Below are positions 23,501-33,711 of a stretch of DNA of 64,000 nucleotides, one piece after another. Made by a program: the position numbers and the translations under genes. The notes below the pieces were generated by a model that was not told where the DNA came from, made no database searches, and worked only from the letters and a program-made list of their open reading frames with translations. The stretch lies in the NCBI RefSeq assembly GCF_963259705.1, contig NC_081842.1, positions 178,563,849 through 178,627,848 on the forward strand, read 5' to 3'. Positions within the stretch are counted from its first letter, which is position 1; each line of letters begins with the position of its first letter. The DNA is from Myotis daubentonii. Its lineage: Eukaryota > Chordata > Mammalia > Chiroptera > Vespertilionidae.

Positions 23501-24383
23501 CAAGAAAATCTCAGACATATGCCGAAGCAATTTCTTCACTGATACAGCTCCTAGGGCACTTGAAACTAAAGAAAAAATGAACAAATGGGACTACATCAAA
23601 ATAAAAAGCTTCTGCACAGCAAAAGAAACCATCAACAAAACAACGAGAAAACCCACTGTGTGGGAAAACATATTTGCCAATGACATATCTGATAAGGGCC
23701 TAATCTCCAAAATTTATAGGGAACTCATACAACTTAACAAAAGAAAGATAAACAATCCAATCAAAAAATGGGCAAAGGACCTAAATAGACACCTTTCAAA
23801 AGAGGACATCCAGAAAGCCAAGAGACATATGAAAACATGCTCAAAGTCAGTAATCATCCGAGAGATGCAAATCAAAACAGCAATGAGGTACCATCTCACA
23901 CCTGTCAGACTGGCTATCATCAACAAATCAACAAACGACAAGTGCTGGAGAGGATGTGGAGAAAAAGGAACACTTGTGCACTGCTGGTGGGAATGCAGAC
24001 TGGTGCAGCCACTATGGAAGACAGTATGGAGTTTCCTTAAAAAACTGAAAATGGAACTCCCATTTGACCCTGTGATCCCACTTCTAGGAATATATCCCAA
24101 GAAACCAGAAACACCAATCAGAAAGGATATATGCACCCCTATGTTCATAGCAGCACAATTCACCATAGCTAAGATCTGGAAACAGCCTAAGTGCCCATCA
24201 GTAGATGAATGGATTAGAAAACTGTGGTACATCTACACGATGGAATACTATGCTGCTGTAAAAAGGAAGGAACTCTTACCATTTGCAACGTCATGGATGG
24301 AACTGGAGAGCATTATGCTAAGTGAAATAAGCCAGTCAATAAAGGAAAAATACCACATGATCTCACTCATTCGTGGACAATAG
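20561..24383 (+). pseudogene. L1 ORF2 endonuclease/reverse transcriptase, one frameshift
   Basis: ORF2 nicks target DNA and copies L1 RNA at the nick. The start ATGGCTACAAAC at 20561 follows ORF1 by 55 bp. The first 126 codons read in one frame and the rest in another. The break is an 8-A run (20932-20939), one base too long for the frame. Counting across it gives about 1273 residues, the normal family length. Endonuclease residues seen: Asn13, Glu42 (LQETHL), Asp144/Asn146 (GDFN) and Asp228-His229. The residue before the last pair is Ala, where the family usually has Ser. Reverse transcriptase: Asp599 (DAEKAFDKI), [14 protein letters not shown] and FADD at 699-702 (22656). The C-terminal Cys motif starts at about residue 1128 ([18 protein letters not shown]). 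Stop TAG 24381. Antisense frames over it are shadows. Confidence 0.95.
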
Positions 24384-24645
24384 AGACCATTATAAACTTT
24401 TGAACAATAATAGATACAGAGGCAGAGCTGCCTCAGACAGATTGTCGAGCTGCAGCGGGAAGGCCGGGGAGGGTTGGGGGGCAGGAGGTAGGGGGGTAAG
24501 AGATCAACTAAAGGACTTGTATGCATGCATATAAGCATAACCAATGGACATAAGACACTGGGTGATAGGGGAGGCTAGGGGACTGTCTAGGGCGGGGGGA
24601 TAAAATGGATACATATGTAATACCCTTTGTAATACTTTAAGCAAT
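24384..24645 (+). other. L1 3' UTR with G-rich tract
   Basis: The UTR runs from the ORF2 stop to the A-tail. At 24463-24498 it has five or more G runs ('ccggggagggttggggggcaggaggtagggggg'), a quadruplex-capable motif like those known in other mammalian L1 3' UTRs. The last 120 bp recur at 32957-33080. Confidence 0.85.
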
Positions 24646-24679
24646 AAAAAAAAAAAAAAAAAAAAAAACTGCCCTGCTT

Positions 24680-24790
24680 CAAACACTAGGATTTTATCCT
24701 CAGAGCCACTGAACCTTAAGCAGGAAATGGAGTGATCATATTCTGCGAATTTCATTTGTGCCATTTCTGATCTGACCCCTGACATGTTTT
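24680..24790. repeat. Old repeat resuming after the L1
   Basis: 'cactaggattttatcctcagagccactgaaccttaagcaggaaatggagtgatcatattctgcg' is the typical 'ttttatcctgaggg...agccattgaa' segment of an old LINE-like repeat, interrupted by the L1 insertion. Confidence 0.5.
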
Positions 24791-24879
24791 ATGATTAATA
24801 TTCATGAAGGTCCCTGCCACCCAAGAGCTCTCATCTATCCCAGGAGATTTGATGACGATAATTAATAAAATCATCATCA

Positions 24880-25043
24880 TCATCTCATATACTGAAATGT
24901 ACCTGATTGTTAAGTCCTCAAAGACAGAGACAGGGTCTTGTTTGCCAATGTTTTCTCAGTACCAACAACAATGCCAAGCACACAGCAGCTTTTCCTTGAT
25001 AAACACGCAAATGAAATAATAAATGAATGAATGAATGAATGTT
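24880..25043 (+). repeat. L2 3' end with (AATG)n tail
   Basis: 'attgttaagtcctcaaagacagagacagggtcttgtttgcc', 'caatgccaagcacacagcagc', then (aatg)n at 25023-25043 is the L2 3' terminus with its usual short tandem tail. Confidence 0.75.
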
Positions 25044-25054
25044 TAAATTTTTTC

Positions 25055-25190
25055 AGTTTGCTGAGCACTTTTATAATTTTTTAAATCTCTCAAAACCCCT
25101 GTGAGGAAGGTGTTTCTCCTCCCTCACCCTCCATTTTACAGATAGAAAAACCTGGACCAGAGAAGAAAGAGACTTCCCATGGTGATACAG
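25055..25190 (-). repeat. MIR fragment, antisense
   Basis: 'tgctgagcacttttataat', 'aaacccctgtgaggaaggtg', 'ccattttacagatagaaaaacc' is reverse MIR. Confidence 0.6.
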
Positions 25191-25339
25191 GGACAATGCA
25201 AGACAACATAAAAGGCCATGAAAGGCCCATAAAATAACTTTAAATTCAGAGAAGAATGCACTCACTCCTAGCTGGAGTGGATATGGGAGGCAGCCTTGAA
25301 CTTAGCCTTGAAGCTAGTATATGGTCTTGATGGTGAATT

Positions 25340-25590
25340 TCACCTTAATAATAATTGGTAGTGTTTTTGATCACTTACTATGTTGGGCAATGTGTTGAGT
25401 GCCTCATATGCATTATCTTATTTAGTCTTCCTGTAAAAATTAGAGTGGCACTATGCCTACTTAGTAGAGGAAGAAACTGATGTCTGACATGTTATGGATT
25501 TTGTCTAAGTTTCCAAAGGTAGCAAGCAAGAGAGCTGTGATTGAAACCTAAGTCTATCAGACTCCAAATTAGTTTGCTCACAAATGCAGT
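25340..25590 (-). repeat. MIR SINE, antisense
   Basis: 'tgatcacttactatgttgggcaatgtgttgagtgcctcatatgcattatcttatttagtcttcctg' through 'gtagaggaagaaactgatg' and 'gattgaaacctaagtctatcagactcc' covers most of MIR in reverse. Confidence 0.75.
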
Positions 25591-26454
25591 GCCATTAGTG
25601 GTAACCTGTGTTTTAAAGGATCATCTGTGAGCAAAGAGTGTAGAGAAAACAGGAGTGTGAACACACTTTTCACTGCCATTCCATCCCCACTCCATGGGGT
25701 TGGCATGAAATGACCCCGAGAGCTGGGGGGAGGGAAAAGAGAGTCCTTGCATTCACTGCATGAACATAAAACCATGAATAAAGCACTGGGCATCTGTTCA
25801 GTCAAGGCATCTGAGCAACAATGTCAGTACATTCCTTTCAAACTGTGGGCCTCAGGAAGCCAGTGGACCTCTGGGCTTCAGTGTCCTTGCTCCATAAGGA
25901 AGGGATTTATAAATTCAAAATCATTTTAAACTGGAGTCTCCATGACTCATCTAGACTTTTTTTTTTAAGTCTAGTTGAAGCTTTCCTAAAAGTTCTTACA
26001 GATATATTATTTCACAAGATTTGCCTAGCCCATGTTTTAGCAGTCTCATATTTCCCCCTGAGGGAATCTTAAGAGGTTTCTAACTGATGACCAATGCTAT
26101 ATTAAAAATCAAAGAGGAGAGTGACTATTTTTCCACCCTGGCCACAAAATGAAAAATGATAATAATAATCGAAATGCTGCTCTCTTGTTAAAGAGGCTTA
26201 GAAAACCTGACCTGAGGACAACCTTTCCATCCAGCTTCCTACATGTCTTCTGGCTGCAGGGACCTGAGGCTGTTTCTCTGGTAGGGGGACCAGTCAATGA
26301 AAGGGGATCCTCCTTAGGCCCCAGTCTCCTCCTTTGTATTCACAGTGTTTGCTCTGCCTACTTCCCAATGTTGTTTTGTGAATAAAAAAAGATAACAGAT
26401 GAAGACGGTGCTAGAGAGATACAAATAAGATTATGGTGAGTATGATTAGTAGTT
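25591..26454. other. No recognised feature
   Basis: AT-moderate sequence with a T9 run and nearby near-palindrome 'ctagactttttttttaagtctag' at 25952-25974. Short frames (25578-25805, 25821-26072, 26149-26385) lack motifs. Confidence 0.5.
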
Positions 26455-26966
26455 GTCAGGGCACTCTAGCGAAACAGAATGAGAAAGAGAGATTTAAAAA
26501 ATTGCTTCATGTGAGTATGGAGGCTGACAAGTCCCAAGATACACAGTCAGCAAACTGGAAACCAAGGAGAGCCAATGGTTTAGTTCCCATCTGAGGCCAA
26601 AGGCCTGAGACCAGGAGAGCTAATGGGATGAGTTCCAACCTGAAAGCTGGCAGGCTCAGCCCCAGGAAGAGCTGATGCCTCAGTTTCAGTCATAAGGCAG
26701 GAGGAAAGCTGAGGTCTCAGTTCAGAGACCATCAAGTAGAAGAATTCTCTCATTCAGGGAGAGTCAGTCTTTTTGTTCTAGCCAGGCCTTCACCTGATTG
26801 AACGAGGCCCACCCACATTAGGAAGAGCAATCTGCTTTACTCAATCTACTGATTTAAATGTGACTTTCAATTAAAAAAACACTGTCACAAACTCAGAATA
26901 ATGTTTAACCAAATATCTGGGCATCCTGTGGCTCAGTCAAGTAGAAAAATAAAATTAACCATCACA
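26455..26966 (-). mobile_element. Solitary MLT2-type ERVL LTR
   Basis: On the minus strand it begins TGTGATGGTTAATTTTAT and runs through the expected markers: 'ccagatatttggttaaacatt', 'gcctcgttcaatcagg', 'cagcctccatactcacatg', then 'tctgtttcgctag' near the end. No gag, pol or env frame is attached, so it is a recombined solo LTR. Divergence is high, in keeping with the age of the family. Any promoter function would have to be tested; none is visible. Confidence 0.8.
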
Positions 26967-26994
26967 ATGGTGAAAATACAAACTCAATGACAAA

Positions 26995-27105
26995 ACCAAA
27001 TTTTTGTCTATATTATTCCCTCCAGTATTCCCAGAGCCTATTAAAACAAAAGTCCAGCACAGAATAGGGTCGCAAAACATACTGGATAGACGAATGAATA
27101 GGACA
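26995..27105 (+). repeat. L2 3' fragment
   Basis: 'ttattccctccagtattcccagagcc', 'agtccagcacagaatagggtcgc', 'gatagacgaatgaatagg' is a short L2 tail. Confidence 0.5.
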
Positions 27106-27379
27106 ATTTGAGGCCAGTGGAAGAAGAAATTCTATATGTAACTATTTGTCAGAAACATTTTCATCATTTTTTTTCAGTCAAGAATTACATATTTAACTCT
27201 CAAATAACTGAATCCTAACATCAACTGTGAGGATTCTCATAAAGAACGTAAGGTCCAGAAAAGCTAAGTATTCAATGGGCATGTTATCTCCATTCCACAA
27301 CTTTGCAGGTTTCTCGTCTCCTCTCACCACTCACCACAATATGCTATTATGCAATTGTTTAAATTTATTACTGTCCTCT

Positions 27380-27812
27380 GCAGTGGGTTGCACACCCGCC
27401 CTCTTCCCCCCAATGACATGTCCACGTGGAACCTGGTAAAGATGACTTTATTTGGAAAAGGATTTTTGTCGACATAGACAAGGACCTTGAAGTGAGATAT
27501 CTTGATCAGAATAGGCTTTAAAACCAGTAGTAAATGTCCTTATAAGAAGAGAGAAGAAGACAAGACACACAGAGGAGAGGGTGATGAGAAGACAGATGTA
27601 GAGAATGGAGCAATGCAGCAACAAGCCAAGGAACACTGAGGATTGCCAGTAGCTGGGAGAGAGGCATAGAACCAATTCTCCCTCAGAGCTTCAAAAGGAA
27701 CCAACTCCATCAATACCTTAGTGTCCAACTTTTGGCCTCCAGCACTGTGAAGGAATACCTTTCTGTTATTTCACAACACCCAGTTCTTAGCTATTTGTTA
27801 TGGGAACTAATA
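27380..27812 (+). mobile_element. Solitary MLT1-type MaLR LTR
   Basis: The marker order of MLT1 is present: 'gcagtgggttgcacacccgcc', 'gactttatttggaaaagg', 'aatgtccttataagaagagag', 'caagccaaggaacactgaggattgcc', 'ggcctccagcactgtgaagg', 'tgttatgggaactaata'. It is a non-coding solo LTR. A similar, separate copy is at 57022-57475. Confidence 0.82.
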
Positions 27813-27837
27813 TGCCCCCCAACCTCCACTCCACCCT

Positions 27838-27965
27838 CCAATTAGACAGTTAGTGCCACAAGGGCAGAAATAAATTCTCTTTTGCTCACTATTTTATATC
27901 TAGTGTCTAGAAGTGCCAGGATCAAAGCAGGAGCTTGGCAAATATTTGTTGCATTAATTAAAGCA
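27838..27965 (+). repeat. L2 3' end
   Basis: 'ttagtgccacaagggcagaaataaattctcttttgctcac', 'tagtgtctagaagtgccagg', 'gcttggcaaatatttgttgc' is a typical L2 terminus. Confidence 0.65.
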
Positions 27966-28136
27966 TGACTAGCGAAATTTCAGGTGCTTGAGCCAGAAAA
28001 GCCTCTTGAGTGGGAGCAAGGAATCCTGGGTGCTCTGTTCTCTTGCTCTCACCAGGACAGTTCCCTGGGACTAGCTTCACCTCGTTCTGCAAAGCCCATG
28101 TGTTTCCAGAGGCTCTGTCCAGTGGGAAGAAAGCCT

Positions 28137-28148
28137 GGGGGGGGGGGG
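28137..28148. repeat. G12 homopolymer
   Basis: Twelve consecutive G. Such runs are prone to slippage and to sequencing error, so the length should be read with caution. Confidence 0.9.
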
Positions 28149-28431
28149 AGGGGAAGAAAAGGCATTTGGGTGTCCATCTCTCAGTTTAGAAAATGGGCAG
28201 GGGCTTCCTCCCAGGAATCTCTGCAGGCTGGCCCCAGGCTTATCCACCAACACAGGTACCTGAAGCAGGAGTGGTGGGTGTCCTGCCCAAGGGGAAACGA
28301 CTCCCTGGAATTCCAGGCCCCAGTCCAGTTGGACCCAGTCTCTGCATCCTGTTTTCTTCTCCTCCTTTTTTACTTCCAGTCTTTCTGCCACTTCTTTCTG
28401 TTCTCCAGTAGCCAAACCAAGGTGCCTTTTA

Positions 28432-28653
28432 TTTTTATTTTATTTTTTAAATATATATATTTATTGATTTCAGAGAGGAAAGGAGAGATAGAAACATCAA
28501 TGATGAGAAAGAATCATTCATTGGCTGCCTCCTGCATGCCCCCTACTGGGGATCGAGCTAGCAACCCCAGCATGTGCCCTGGGCTGGAATCGAACCTGGG
28601 ACCTTTCAGTCCTTAGGCCGATGCTCTATCCACTGAGCCAAACAAGCTAGGGC
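28432..28653 (-). mobile_element. Ves SINE with 15-bp TSD
   Basis: On the minus strand: box A (reverse of 'tctatccactgagcca'), box B (reverse of 'ggaatcgaacctgggacc'), 'ggaggcagccaatgaatg' and an A/T tail. CCAAGGTGCCTTTTA flanks it exactly at 28417-28431 and 28654-28668. The box sequences are close to consensus. A 210-codon plus-strand frame (27984-28616) that runs into this SINE is spurious. Confidence 0.95.
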
Positions 28654-28668
28654 CCAAGGTGCCTTTTA

Positions 28669-28999
28669 CCATCCTGATCATTGAATTCCCTGCTCAAGAA
28701 AAAGGGGGCAGGGCTGGCCCAGACATGCTCATGTGGTGGGCTGGCTGATGCTAGGCAGACACTGCAACCCAAAGGCTAGGGGACTCAAGAGCTTGGGTTC
28801 TATTATGTCCCACCCTCCTCACAGCACTGGTGGCCTGGGCAGAGCCCCGCCCCGCTCCAAGCAGATCACTAAGACCCTCCTCATCCATTTACCCAATGTT
28901 TACTCAGGATTTCCTCAGCCTGAGCCCTTCCTGATTGTCAACACTTAGGAAGGGGGTTCAAAATCCCGCAGGAAATAAGATCCATATATCCTTTCCAAG
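28669..28999. other. No recognised feature
   Basis: Unique-looking, moderately GC-rich. No gene, repeat consensus or signal that I can support. Confidence 0.5.
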
Positions 29000-29170
29000 A
29001 TGCAAAAGTGGGTTGAAATCCTTGGCTATCCTAGGTATGTGACAAGTTACTTAACCTCTTTAAGCATTTACAAATTGTTGTAATAATACCCGACTGGAAA
29101 AGAGAACAAAACTAGGTGTTAAGGCATCTAGAGTAGTGTCTATTACCTAATAGGTGCTCAACACGTCACT
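29000..29170 (+). repeat. MIR SINE
   Basis: 'atgtgacaagttacttaacctctttaagc', then 'aggtgttaaggcatctagagtagtgtctattacctaataggtgctcaac' gives the sense MIR order. Confidence 0.7.
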
Positions 29171-29183
29171 TTACCTCCCCTTT

Positions 29184-29402
29184 TTTTCACTTTTATTGAA
29201 TTTATTGGGGTGACACTGGTTAACAAAATTATACAGGTTTTAGGTGCACAATTCTACAACACGTCATCTGTATGCTGTATTGTGTGCTCACCACTCCAAG
29301 TCAAGTCTCTGTCCATCGCTATTGATCTCCCCACACCCTCCTCCACCTGCCACCCTCTTAGCAACCACCACCCTTTTTACTCTCTCTTTCAAAAGAGATA
29401 AT
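29184..29402 (-). mobile_element. L1 3' UTR fragment, antisense
   Basis: 'ttattgaatttattggggtgacactggttaacaaaattatacaggttttaggtgcacaattctacaac' is the reverse complement of a laurasiatherian L1 3' UTR end. It is a middle-aged copy, clearly different from the young L1 subfamily at 20.4 kb. Confidence 0.75.
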
Positions 29403-30599
29403 AGGTCTTTGTATCCATTCATTCCGTTCACTCACTGATATAGTAAAGTCTGCAGCATGACAGCTTAATTAATGGCAGTTGCTATTTTTCATGCCTTGAG
29501 CAATCATAGCATCTGTGATCACTTGTGATTAGAAAATCAAAGTGCTGCAAGGGAGCTTCAAGAGCACATAGTCAGGCCCTCATCTTTCAGATGAGGAAAG
29601 GAAGCTCAGAGAAGGAAAGGGATTTTCCTGAGGTTACACAGCTAGCAAACTCAGAATTAGGACTCAATCACCAGGTGACTCATCAAACCTCAGGCAGTGG
29701 TGTGGTGATAACAGCCATTCAACGAACATCCTCTGGTACCTACAGCACCCAGGCTAGCTGGCCACTCTGAAGGCACTAAAGAGGCCTCAGGGGACCACCA
29801 AAAATACAGACAGATGGAAGAAATTATAAGGCGGGCATTTAGGAAGCAGTTCCTCTCCAAATCAAATGCATTCTTGCTGCTGCACTCTCACACTCATAAC
29901 CTAAAAATTGTTATTTAACGTGCTCTCCACATCCGAACTTGACTCACTCTTTGAAGTGGAAATCTGGGCGGTTTGGGTGGTGGTTTCTAGTCAGCCAGCA
30001 CCAGGACAGTACTTGTTGACAGAACCCCAGGCAGCCTGAACCTCGGGCCAGAGGCTCACTCTCCAAGGCTGCCAGGAAAGCTGCGGAGGCTCCGGAGCTG
30101 GGGCCGCAGCCTGGGGAACCTTGACCTTGCCGGAGGCTGGATCTGTTTCTGATACGGTGTGGCAAATTTCTAAATCTTAGCTGAGGGATGGCATTTGCTC
30201 CTTGCAGAAAAAGAGCAAGGGGCCCAGGAGGTTCCAATTGCTTCCAAAGTAGAACCAGCTGTTGGAATCCTGCTGCGCTGATTAGGGAAGTTCACTTCCA
30301 GGTTGCGGTTCCCAGTTGCTTTGCTGGAGCCCTGGGTTGCCCCTCGCCCCCACCCAGTGCTGTCAGAGAAGCCCCTGGAATTCAAAATTGCTTCAGCCAT
30401 TGATTCAGAGCTGAAAACCAGGCAGAGGCAGGAAGAGGGTCTAGAAACAATAGCTTCCATCTCCTGAGGACTTCCTTACTATGTGCCTGCCACAGGGGTA
30501 GGTGCTTTGCAAATACTTTCAATTCTTACAACCATGTATTCCCAACAAATGAGGAAAAAGAGATTAAGGGAATAATAATTATTACTAACATCATTTTTC
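29403..30599. other. No gene recognised; mixed sequence
   Basis: A faint reverse-MIR-like stretch ('cagatgaggaaaggaagctcagagaagg...ttacacagctagcaaactc') lies near 29585-29670. The GC-richer part 30000-30430 is open on the minus strand (29944-30237 and 30170-30460) and on the plus strand, without a recognisable domain or splice context. Confidence 0.4.
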
Positions 30600-30840
30600 A
30601 ACTTAACAGTTATTGAGTGCTTACCATACACCATACGTTCCTGAAGCACTTTACATGTCATCTGCCAATTTATCATCACACCAACCCTATGACCCAGGTA
30701 TTACTATGGTCTCTGTACTACAGATAAGGAAACTGAGGCAGGGACGTTAAGCAACTCCTCCTGTCCCTCAGCTTGAGATACCCAGCACAGAGCTCTTAGT
30801 GACTGAGGTGGGATACAAATCTAGGTCTTTCTGACTATAA
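30600..30840 (-). repeat. MIR SINE, antisense
   Basis: 'cagttattgagtgcttaccatacacc', 'gaagcactttacatgtcatctgcc', 'acaccaaccctatgacccaggtattactatgg', 'gataaggaaactgaggcagggacgttaagcaac': a clear reverse MIR. Confidence 0.85.
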
Positions 30841-30844
30841 TTCA

Positions 30845-31060
30845 TTAATAGTAACAGCTACCATTTAAGGGCTTATCATGTGCCACATGCTGTGTTAAGC
30901 TATGTGTTCTTAAGCACATGTTACCTCATTTAATTCTCATGACAATCCTATGCTGTATGTCATTTTCCTCCTTTTACAAAGGAAGAAACTGAGGCTCAGT
31001 AACTAAGAGAAGCAGAATTCAAAGGCAGGCTCACTTGCCCCAGAGGGCTAGTTTTTAACC
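30845..31060 (-). repeat. MIR SINE, antisense (second in tandem array)
   Basis: A second copy directly follows: 'aatagtaacagctaccatttaagggcttatcatgtgccacatgctgtgttaagc', 'ttacctcatttaattctcatgacaatcctatgc', 'aaggaagaaactgaggctcag'. The two lie head to tail as independent insertions. Confidence 0.85.
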
Positions 31061-31569
31061 AGTGACCCTACCTCCGCACGTGTCCTCAGGGCTCATATCC
31101 CCCGGGTTGAGTTCGCAAGTTTCCCTCCTCCTCCGTATAACTTAATCACTTTATGGAAAACGGGGAGCTAGCCTCAGACTCAGCTCCAGGTCTCACGGTG
31201 ACTGTTCTGTCATTCTTTCCAAAATCAACCTTCAAAAGCCACTGTAAAAATGCATTTGCAATTTGAAACTTGCCATGAACACTATAAACACACCATTAGT
31301 TTAAACTAGTGTTGATTTTGTAGACTATTAAGGACAAAATGAGTTTGATATTTACTAAGTTAGAGGAACATGAAGTTTATGGTTTTTAAATTGCTTTGAG
31401 GAGGCTTACCAGAATTTTCCCTTCTATAAATTCAGAATGAATAGTATCTTTGACAATGTATGTTGTGCGTCCTCATGTAAAGGTCCCCTTGGCCTCACAG
31501 ATGTCCTTTAAAGCAAGACTACATTGACACATCTGAAAGGGAACGGAATGACTGACTGCCTTTCTCATC
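31061..31569. other. No recognised feature
   Basis: AT-rich, low in repeats. It contains 'caccattagtttaaactagtg' around 31291, a short near-palindrome. It could be conserved non-coding DNA; alignment would decide. Confidence 0.4.
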
Positions 31570-31689
31570 CATCAATAAAGATAGTGAACACCTACTGAAG
31601 TGTCTGTGTCCACGGGACACTTTCCAGGAGCTTCCAGCATGGTTAGACTCATTGGTTAAATTTGCGTGAATATGTGAGATGGGCAATCA

Positions 31690-32110
31690 TGCGTTCATGC
31701 AATCACCCATTCACCTGTAAATGCTCATTAAATGCCTCTGTGCCAGGCACTCGGGCAGGTGCTAGGCACACAAGGGTCTTTCAGAATTTCCAAGTCTTGA
31801 GGAAAATCCAGACAAGAAATGCCACTTGGAGGTCACCACTGACGCCATGGGAGCAAATGGAGACCCCTGATGCAGACGGGTACAGAAAGTTTTCTTGGAG
31901 AAAATGCCCTCCAAACTGATAAACAAGGGATGAGGTAGCGTTCATCTAAAGAGAGAGAAGGAATTCCAAGTGGCAGGAAGAGTTTTGCAAAAGTCTTGAT
32001 GAAAGGGAAACAGTATTTGCTAAGTGCTGAGAGAATGGGACACATGATACTGTCAGAGTTTAGAGAGGGCGCTCCATTTGAATTGGGGTGGTCAGGAGAG
32101 ATGTGTTGGA
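31690..32110. repeat. Ancient L2/CR1-like repeat
   Basis: 'gctcattaaatgcctctgtgccaggcactcgggcaggtgctaggcac' starts it; 'gagaaggaattccaagtggcaggaagagttttgcaaaagtcttg' is the usual internal part of the old repeat type also seen at 3094 and 45010. Confidence 0.45.
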
Positions 32111-32729
32111 GCACCTAGAGCTGGATGCAGAGTATGTAGAAAGGGGTGGAGGAGGGGGAGGTGTGAGGAACTGTGTAACTGGAGGCACCAAGGGCAGAAG
32201 TCATGTTCTGGGGTCAAGGAGAAGGCCCATGATACCGAAGCTAAGTGCACACACCACCACCACCCTCAGCATGACTAATGCTTACACAGCACTTACCACA
32301 CATGGCCCTTGTGGGGCAACAATTCACCATGGTATCTGGCATTTCTGCGCGTTTTGTGAGCAGAGGCACTGATTGTCCTGGTTCCAGACCATCTTTTCAA
32401 GGAGGTTTGTATAGGAAAGACTTGGAAGAAAGAGATAGTAACCCCCTCTATCAGAGGGCAGGTTTGCTTAGAGCCCATTAAAAAAAATTCGGGTTCCTTG
32501 AGCTCAGGGCTTCTCTTCTTAACACAACCCACAGATGTCAGGCTGTCGCCTGGCCCTCCTCCTGTGGGAGCTGGAGCCCAGGAAATGGTCATAAGGAAAC
32601 ACTGATACTCTGGCCACTGCTCTTGCAGTGAGTGACAAAATCCTTGTCTCTGACTTAGCAGCCATGAAGCTGTGCCAGGCTAACCTATTAATTTGCAAGT
32701 GGCATAAGATCACAGACCCCTCACAATTC

Positions 32730-32850
32730 TTGCAAAACCAGTTCTGAGCACTTTTGTAGTATGAGCTCACTTAATCCTCACAAAAGTCCTATGATACAGA
32801 AATGATTATCATCCTTATTTGGGCAGGAAAAATAGAATAAAACAGTCCAA
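32730..32850 (-). repeat. MIR fragment, antisense
   Basis: 'gagctcacttaatcctcacaaaagtcctatgatacagaaatgattatcatcc' is reverse MIR. Confidence 0.65.
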
Positions 32851-32941
32851 AAAGTAGATTGGTGCTAGATCATGAAGTTGTGTGTGCTGAGCTAAAGAAT
32901 TTGAACTCTATCCATTCAGCAGTAATGAAAGGGTTTGGAAC

Positions 32942-33136
32942 AAGAGAAGGAATATGCATATAAGCATAACCAATGGACATAAGACACTGGGGGATAGGGG
33001 AGGCTAGGGGACTGTCTAGGGCGGGGGGATAAAATGGATACATATGTAATACCCTTTGTAATACTTTAAGCAATAAAAAAAATCAATAAAATATATTTAA
33101 AAAATAAAAAAAAGAAAAAAAAAGAGAAGGAATATG
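32942..33136 (+). mobile_element. L1 3'-end insertion, 165 bp, with 15-bp TSD
   Basis: Body 32957-33121 matches 24530-24650 of the large L1 over about 120 bp. I see one substitution (the T in 'ctgggtgata' is G here) before the A-rich tail. The tail is long and mixed, with 'aatcaataaaatatattt' inside. AAGAGAAGGAATATG flanks it at 32942-32956 and 33122-33136 without mismatch. Extreme 5' truncation leaves no coding sequence. It is the same young subfamily as the 20.4-kb element. Confidence 0.93.
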
Positions 33137-33711
33137 AGGAAGATAGCATTTTCAAAAAGCTTGTCTAGCTGCAGTCTGTTGGTGGATGGGCAGAGAGGAA
33201 ATCCTGCTAGGACATGGGCTGGCAAATGTTAGGAAGCAGAACCAAGATTCCAGACAGGCTTGATGGATGGACTAAATGTACCCACAGAATTTCACAAGCC
33301 TAAATGTCAGGCCCTGGAAAAGACTCCTTAACACCAACGCCTCCAGCAAATGGTTGGGGAGACGTGACTTAGCCGCCATGAGCCTGAAGTCCAAGGCTTC
33401 CAGGGACAAGGCAACCTGGGGTGAGTCAGCAGGGGACGCACCTGCCAAAAGGCCAGTGTCGGGCCAGAAGGCAACAGTCCAGCTCTGGCTGTCAAAATGG
33501 AACAAGTTCAGGGAAAATGCTCAAAGATAAGAAGGGAGTGGGAACCACGACACTAGTCAGGGAGGACAGAGATGCTCACCAAGGAGGAACCAAACTACAC
33601 TCAACACAGCAACTGAGCTGTTTCCACACTCACAGGCTGTCCATGTGCACATCTGTGTGTTTCCTCGTGGCACACAGGCCGATAAATGCATAAAAACCCT
33701 CTTCGTTGAAT
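33137..33711. other. No gene recognised; old repeat remnant at the start
   Basis: The first ~90 bp ('agatagcattttcaaaaagcttgtctagctgcagtctgttgg') resume the old repeat split by the L1. The rest, to 33711, has overlapping short frames without motifs. Confidence 0.4.

Larger units (their letters stand above)
20376..24679 (+). mobile_element. Young 5'-truncated L1 LINE with 16-bp TSD
   Basis: Body 20392-24663, with the A-tail beginning at 24646. Flanking duplications AAAAACTGCCCTGCTT occupy 20376-20391 and 24664-24679 with no mismatch. The cut site is TTT/AAAAA, the preferred L1 endonuclease type. The copy starts inside the last codons of ORF1, so the 5' UTR promoter is missing and it cannot have driven its own transcription. 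It holds the ORF1 tail, a 55-bp spacer, all of ORF2 (one frameshift), a G-rich 3' UTR and a 23-bp A-tail. The exact duplication and near-intact frame indicate a recent insertion, arguing for L1 activity in this bat lineage. Confidence 0.95.

Noticed and set aside
21503..24544. Several minus-strand open frames of 89-172 codons
   Set aside because: They lie antisense to the L1 ORF2 and result from its A-rich codon use.
26455..27812. The MLT2 and MLT1 LTRs as the two ends of one provirus
   Set aside because: They belong to different families, lie on opposite strands and have no internal retroviral sequence between them.
27984..28616. A 210-codon plus-strand open frame
   Set aside because: Its second half is a Ves SINE read in reverse and the first half has no recognisable domain; it crosses a G12 run.
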